A stretch of 17,805 nucleotides of DNA, taken from positions 1-17,805 of the forward strand of contig CAYXVU010000119.1 in assembly GCA_964468725.1 (NCBI GenBank), given 5' to 3'. The notes beneath the pieces were generated by a model that was not told where the DNA came from, ran no database searches, and saw only the letters and a program-made list of their open reading frames with translations. Shown here piece after piece: positions 14,416 through 17,805 of this stretch. Position 1 is the stretch's first letter. Every line of letters begins with the position of its first letter. A program made the translations under genes and the position numbers. The stretch is from CAYXVU01 sp964468725. Its GTDB lineage: Bacteria; Acidobacteriota; Blastocatellia; UBA7656.

Positions 14416-15603
14416 TCAGGTTTCATCCACACGCAGCGTTCCGGTGTCGCCGCGCTTCGTACTTGGCTCTTCGGAGACGCCGATTTTGGCAACCCCGATC
14501 TTCTCGAAGAACTTTTTCTTTAAGAGTTCGTCATAGAGCCGCCACTTCATGCGCCGCAGCTCATCGTCCCGAACAGCGGCGAGAAAGCCGATGGGAATTT
14601 CGAAGCCGCCCGCGCCGCGCCGCCCGCCGCCATAGTATCTGCCGGTTTCGGTGGCGCCCAATGCCTCTTTCAAAAACTCATCCGGGTTGAGCGTAATCTT
14701 GTTCGTTCGCATTGATCCGACGACCATCTCGCGGTCGCCTTTGAGGATGATGCCGTAGACGATGGCCGTGTGAATGTTCTCTTCAGTGAGCAAAAAATCG
14801 GCTGCCTGCGGAATCGAATCGCGGTCTTCGCTGCGCAGATAGCCGACGCCGGAGACCGAGTAGTTATCATGAATGTCGCGGTTTTCAAGCGCCTGCCGAA
14901 TGACATCCATCACCTGCTTCGACCGCTTAACTGAAAGGATGTCTTCGAGCATCGAGTGATCTACGAAACGGGTGAGAAACGCCGCCGCGTCGAGTTCTTC
15001 TTCGCGGGCGCGCACCAGTCCCGATGTCTCGCTGCGAATGCCGTGCATCAAGGCAGTGGCGAGGCGAACGTGGTGGACATCGCTTTTGTTGAGTTCAAGC
15101 AAGCCTTCGCGGATGTATTCGGTATAGATGGTCGCCGTCGCGCCGATCTTGCGAATGTCGGTAAATTCGGCGCGGATGCGGTCTTGGTTTTCGTGATGGT
15201 CTACGATGACAAGCGGTTTGACGCCAGCCCCTTCGAAGCGGTCGGTCAAGGCTGCGGTTGTGCCTTGATTATCAACGAAGACGGTGGCGTTGTATTGCTT
15301 GAGGTCGCAGCCGTCGCCGTAGCGCACCAATTCGATGTCGGCGATTTGCACGAGTGCGAGATTCTCCTGATGGCTGATGCGGCCTTCGTAGACGATGGCG
15401 CAATCAATGCCGAAGCGCGCGGCAATCATCTGATGCGCCCACGCCGACGAGATCGCGTCGGGGTCAGGATAATCCTGCATGACGATGGCATGTTTTTCGC
15501 CGCGATGCGCTTCGAGCAGCGCAGAGAGTTCGGCGGCTTTGTTCATCAGCCGCGCGCCGGTTGAGGTAGCGCTCACATCGGTGAGCTTGCGATTTCCGGA
15601 CAT
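14416..15603 (-). CDS. DHH-family phosphoesterase, 395 aa
   Basis: Metal-dependent phosphodiesterase of the DHH/DHHA1 superfamily, which includes nanoRNases, pAp phosphatases and c-di-AMP hydrolases. Motifs: QDYPDPDAISSA (43-54) with D47 and D49, VFVDNQG (D111), IVDHHENQ (DHH at 135-137), and LMHGIRSETSGL (185-196). The DHHA1-type substrate-binding glycines are GRYYGGGRRGAGGF (321-334). The usual histidine before the first motif is Q43, and the usual aspartate of the fourth motif is E192, so metal ligation may differ from NrnA. Which nucleotide it cuts is not decided by sequence. The C-terminal 25 residues are polar and probably disordered. The ATG at 15603 has GGAGGGG seven nt upstream. Longer in-frame starts would read through that site. 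Confidence 0.9.
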   Translation of the reverse strand: MSGNRKLTDVSATSTGARLMNKAAELSALLEAHRGEKHAIVMQDYPDPDAISSAWAHQMIAARFGIDCAIVYEGRISHQENLALVQIADIELVRYGDGCDLKQYNATVFVDNQGTTAALTDRFEGAGVKPLVIVDHHENQDRIRAEFTDIRKIGATATIYTEYIREGLLELNKSDVHHVRLATALMHGIRSETSGLVRAREEELDAAAFLTRFVDHSMLEDILSVKRSKQVMDVIRQALENRDIHDNYSVSGVGYLRSEDRDSIPQAADFLLTEENIHTAIVYGIILKGDREMVVGSMRTNKITLNPDEFLKEALGATETGRYYGGGRRGAGGFEIPIGFLAAVRDDELRRMKWRLYDELLKKKFFEKIGVAKIGVSEEPSTKRGDTGTLRVDET

Positions 15604-15622
15604 TTCGTCCCCTCCCCTTCCG

Positions 15623-15657
15623 CTCAACGAAACCTCACGCTTCGGGCGGTCGTTGAG
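15623..15657 (-). promoter_or_regulatory. stem-loop in the DHH gene leader
   Basis: CTCAACGA (15623-15630) and TCGTTGAG (15650-15657) are perfect 8-bp arms around a 19-nt loop. If transcription begins near 15659 as the candidate promoter suggests, this would be a 5'-terminal stem-loop just before the ribosome binding site. It could protect the message or regulate translation. It is a prediction only. Confidence 0.45.
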
Positions 15658-15665
15658 TAAGTGAG

Positions 15666-15694
15666 ATTGTATCCCCGTCGGCGATTTGACACAA
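15666..15694 (-). promoter_or_regulatory. candidate promoter of the DHH gene
   Basis: On the minus strand TTGTGT (15689-15694) and TACAAT (15666-15671) have a 17-bp spacer. The -10 is close to consensus, the -35 is weak. It overlaps the divergent promoter of the bPH2 pair, so the two may compete. Confidence 0.45.
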
Positions 15695-15716
15695 CAATAC
15701 AGAGCGGCGTTATCGT
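15686..15716 (+). promoter_or_regulatory. candidate promoter of the bPH2 gene pair
   Basis: A perfect -35 TTGACA (15686-15691) and a weak -10, TTATCG or TATCGT at 15710-15716, with an 18-19 bp spacer. The start of transcription would lie near 15722, about 25 nt before the first ATG. Confidence 0.4.
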
Positions 15717-15747
15717 TGCTCAACACCGGCAATGTGCAGAGGCGGAC

Positions 15748-16281
15748 ATGGATGAAAGCATTGATCTCAACAGCGAGGCCACCACACAGACCTGCAGTCC
15801 GGCGGTTGACTTTCAACGGCTCGATGCGCGGGTCATCAATTTGTGGCAAGTGAGCAACCTGATCGGCTTTGGTGTCGTGTTGCTGTTGGTTGGAATCAGC
15901 CTGGGGGTGGCGCTTGCTGTCATACCGGATGCCGTCATCTGGTTAGCGATTGCCTTTGCCGCCCTCTTGCCGTTGGCCTACTGGTTTTGTCTGGTCAGAC
16001 CCAAGCGGTTGTACCAATCGTGGGGGTATCGCCTTGACGAAAAGATTCTGGAGACTGAGAGCGGGTTGCTGATTCGCGTGTCGCGTTTGTTGCCGCTCAA
16101 TCGCGTGCAACACGTTGACATCGAACGCGGCCCGCTGGCGCGCTTGTACGGACTGGCGACGCTGATCTTGTACACTGCGGGGACACACGCCGCGAGTCTG
16201 AGCATTCCGGGGCTGGATGAAAAGGTCGCTACCGAGTTGCGTGACCGCTTGATCGAAATCGGAGGCGATGATGCCGTCTGA
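15748..16281 (+). CDS. bPH2-domain membrane protein (YdbS-like), 177 aa
   Basis: Two transmembrane segments (about residues 38-58 and 62-82) followed by a bacterial pleckstrin-homology-like domain of the bPH2 family (about 94-172). Family hallmarks are the post-membrane RLYQSWGYRLDEKILETESGLL stretch and the PLNRVQHVDIERGPLARLYGLATLILYTAG block. In B. subtilis the homologous pair YdbS/YdbT is encoded together; the function is poorly defined. The ATG at 15748 has GAGG at 15739-15742. The stop overlaps the next gene, and GGAGG for that gene lies within this coding sequence, so the two proteins are translationally coupled and probably form one complex. Confidence 0.87.
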   Translation: MDESIDLNSEATTQTCSPAVDFQRLDARVINLWQVSNLIGFGVVLLLVGISLGVALAVIPDAVIWLAIAFAALLPLAYWFCLVRPKRLYQSWGYRLDEKILETESGLLIRVSRLLPLNRVQHVDIERGPLARLYGLATLILYTAGTHAASLSIPGLDEKVATELRDRLIEIGGDDAV

Positions 16282-17805
16282 ACTGCCGCCCCCCATTCTG
16301 AAAGAACCGATAGCAGAGCCTGCACCGGACGCGCAGGCAGTTGATCAAAGGCCGCTCCCGCATCGCGCGCCCGCGCGCTTGGCGGCAGTCTTTGAAGGCC
16401 ATCTGCACCCCTTGACCCTGCTCTTTTCGATGGCCAAAGCCATACGCGGGTTCTTGTTGCCGCTGATTCCCTTGTTGGTCTTCGGCAATAAATTCGTTAC
16501 GGCTGCCATCGTCATCGGTCTGTTTGGGCTGACCATCGGGCAAGCGTTGGCGCGCTATTTCACCTTCAGCTATCGCATCGAAGGGGGCGACTTGATTATC
16601 CGCGAAGGCATTTTGGAGCGCACGGAGCGCCACATCCCCCTCGAACGTGTGCAAGAGATTCGCATCGAACAGGGCGTCGTGCAGCGCCTCTTTCAGGTTG
16701 TCGAAGCGACCGTGCAAACCGCAGGCGGCAGCGGGCCGGAAGCCTCACTTTCGGTGTTGGCGCGCGCCGAAGCCGAACGCTTACGCCAAGCGGTGTTCGA
16801 AGGAGCAGCCGTTTTGAAAGCCGATGCGCAAGTGGCAGTCGCCAGCCCTTCCGTTGTCGCCGAGCCGCGCCAAATTATTCATCGCCTGAGCCTCGCCGAT
16901 TTGATAAAAGCGGGGCTGACATCGAATCATCTGCTATCGGCGTTGTTGCTGGTCGGCGCAGCGTGGAATCTGGTGGATGATCTGCTGCCGGAAAGCCTCT
17001 ATGCGCGATTGGAGGGCATCATCGAAGAGCAGATCAGTGGGTTGGTGCAACAGGAGTTACAGGCCGCGATTGCCATTGCCTTGTTGAGCGTGCTGTTGAT
17101 TTTGCTGATCGGCATGGCGTTTTCGGTGCTCGGCTCGATTGTCTTGTTTTTCAACTTCACTCTCTCGAAGCTCGGCGAAGACCTCCATCGCTCCTATGGC
17201 TTGCTGACTAAACGGGCGAGCAGTTTGCCGCGTCGTCGGATTCAGGTGTTGGAGATCGAAGAGAGTTTCTTGCGGCGGCTCTTTAGGCTGGCGACTGTGC
17301 GCGCCGATAATGTCGGCACTCATAAACGCGCACGCTCGGATGACAACAAAGGCCGCGATGTGTTGATCCCGGTCATCGCGCGCGACCGCGTTGAAGCACT
17401 CTTGCCCGTCTTCTTTCCCGACATTGCTGCGGAGCCCTATGAATGGCAGAGCGTTTCGCGTATCGCCATCTGGCGCAGCGTCGGTAAAGCCCTGCCGGTT
17501 TGCGCTCTGCTATCGGCGCTGTGGTTCTGGCGCTGGCCGTCGGCGTTGGCGCTCTTGCCGTTTGTCTTGCTGCTCGTGTGGTGGTGGGTGAGCGCAAAAA
17601 GTTATCGCAGCATGGGATATGCGATGGGCGGCAACTATTTTCGCACGCGGCGCGGTTGGTTGGGGCGTTCGACGCACATCGTGCCGACGCGCAAGATTCA
17701 AGCTGTTGAGGTCAGCCGCAACCTCTTAGATCGCTGGCTCGGCGTAGCGACCTTGTTTATTGATACGGCGGGACAAGCATACACAGGCGGCGGCCCGCGC
17801 ATCAC
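16271..17805 (+). CDS. three-domain bPH2 membrane protein (YdbT-like), 3' end outside the window
   Basis: Open from the ATG at 16271 to the window edge (511 codons, no stop). A Pro-rich cytosolic tail (1-45) and hydrophobic hairpin (about 50-93) precede the first bPH2 domain (about 98-170; RHIPLERVQEIRIEQGVVQRLF). A membrane pair follows (about 220-245 and 265-297) with domain 2 (about 295-375; SLPRRRIQVLEIEESFLRRLF), then another membrane pair (about 410-437) and domain 3 (about 445-511; HIVPTRKIQAVEVSRNLLDRWLG). This 2-TM/bPH2 triplication is the YdbT plan. B. subtilis YdbT is about 490 aa, so little should be missing. GGAGG at 16261-16265 serves the ATG at 16271 (an ATG at 16268 is three bases upstream). 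It overlaps the previous stop by 11 bp. Confidence 0.88.
   Translation, partial: MPSELPPPILKEPIAEPAPDAQAVDQRPLPHRAPARLAAVFEGHLHPLTLLFSMAKAIRGFLLPLIPLLVFGNKFVTAAIVIGLFGLTIGQALARYFTFSYRIEGGDLIIREGILERTERHIPLERVQEIRIEQGVVQRLFQVVEATVQTAGGSGPEASLSVLARAEAERLRQAVFEGAAVLKADAQVAVASPSVVAEPRQIIHRLSLADLIKAGLTSNHLLSALLLVGAAWNLVDDLLPESLYARLEGIIEEQISGLVQQELQAAIAIALLSVLLILLIGMAFSVLGSIVLFFNFTLSKLGEDLHRSYGLLTKRASSLPRRRIQVLEIEESFLRRLFRLATVRADNVGTHKRARSDDNKGRDVLIPVIARDRVEALLPVFFPDIAAEPYEWQSVSRIAIWRSVGKALPVCALLSALWFWRWPSALALLPFVLLLVWWWVSAKSYRSMGYAMGGNYFRTRRGWLGRSTHIVPTRKIQAVEVSRNLLDRWLGVATLFIDTAGQAYTGGGPRI

Overview
This 17.8-kb window reads as ordinary chromosomal DNA of a free-living Gram-negative-type bacterium of fairly high GC content. 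The gene mix suggests Acidobacteriota, possibly class Blastocatellia. The basis is secreted S9 peptidase, serine hydrolase with C-terminal DUF3471-type modules, multi-copy DUF5666 protein, a PP0621-like zinc protein, and short GGATGAA or GTCCGTTGTC intergenic repeats. That placement is inference from gene content and style; no taxonomic marker was compared. There is no prophage, transposase, CRISPR array, tRNA or toxin-antitoxin pair. A run of 10 Ns at 8039-8048 marks an assembly gap inside one gene.

Layout. 1-2170 (+ strand): a small HNH endonuclease, the RNase P RNA gene (rnpB), a membrane-anchored TPR protein and a tiny membrane/zinc-ribbon protein. 2174-4676 (- strand): a ClpX-like AAA+ ATPase lacking the zinc-binding domain, and upstream of it a secreted Asp-box (BNR) beta-propeller protein. 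4864-7260 (+ strand): folD, a cupin and a XerC-like tyrosine recombinase, with good sigma70-type promoters before folD and xerC. 7346-11438 (- strand): a secreted S9 prolyl oligopeptidase broken by the N gap, and a secreted beta-lactamase-fold serine hydrolase. 11745-12770 (+): an exported protein made of four DUF5666 repeats. 12818-15603 (-): a Tat-exported FAD amine oxidase and a DHH phosphoesterase. 15748-17805 (+): two overlapping genes for membrane proteins with bacterial PH (bPH2) domains, a YdbS/YdbT-like pair; the second runs off the window end.

How the genes relate. Most transcription units are one or two genes long and look functionally independent: RNA processing (rnpB), one-carbon metabolism (folD), chromosome dimer resolution (xerC), nucleotide or oligonucleotide turnover (DHH protein), and exported hydrolases or surface proteins. 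Clear couplings are the bPH2 pair (11-bp overlap) and the TPR/zinc pair (7 bp between stop and start).

I found no convincing undescribed multi-gene system. The most interesting non-routine signals are structural DNA between genes: a perfect 21-bp-arm inverted repeat whose loop holds the amine oxidase stop codon and whose arm encodes that enzyme's last residues; a 44-bp near-perfect palindrome between convergent genes; and a nested 83-bp stem downstream of the serine hydrolase. The zinc-domain-less ClpX relative that keeps its IGF loop, and the four-copy DUF5666 protein, are the proteins most worth a second look.
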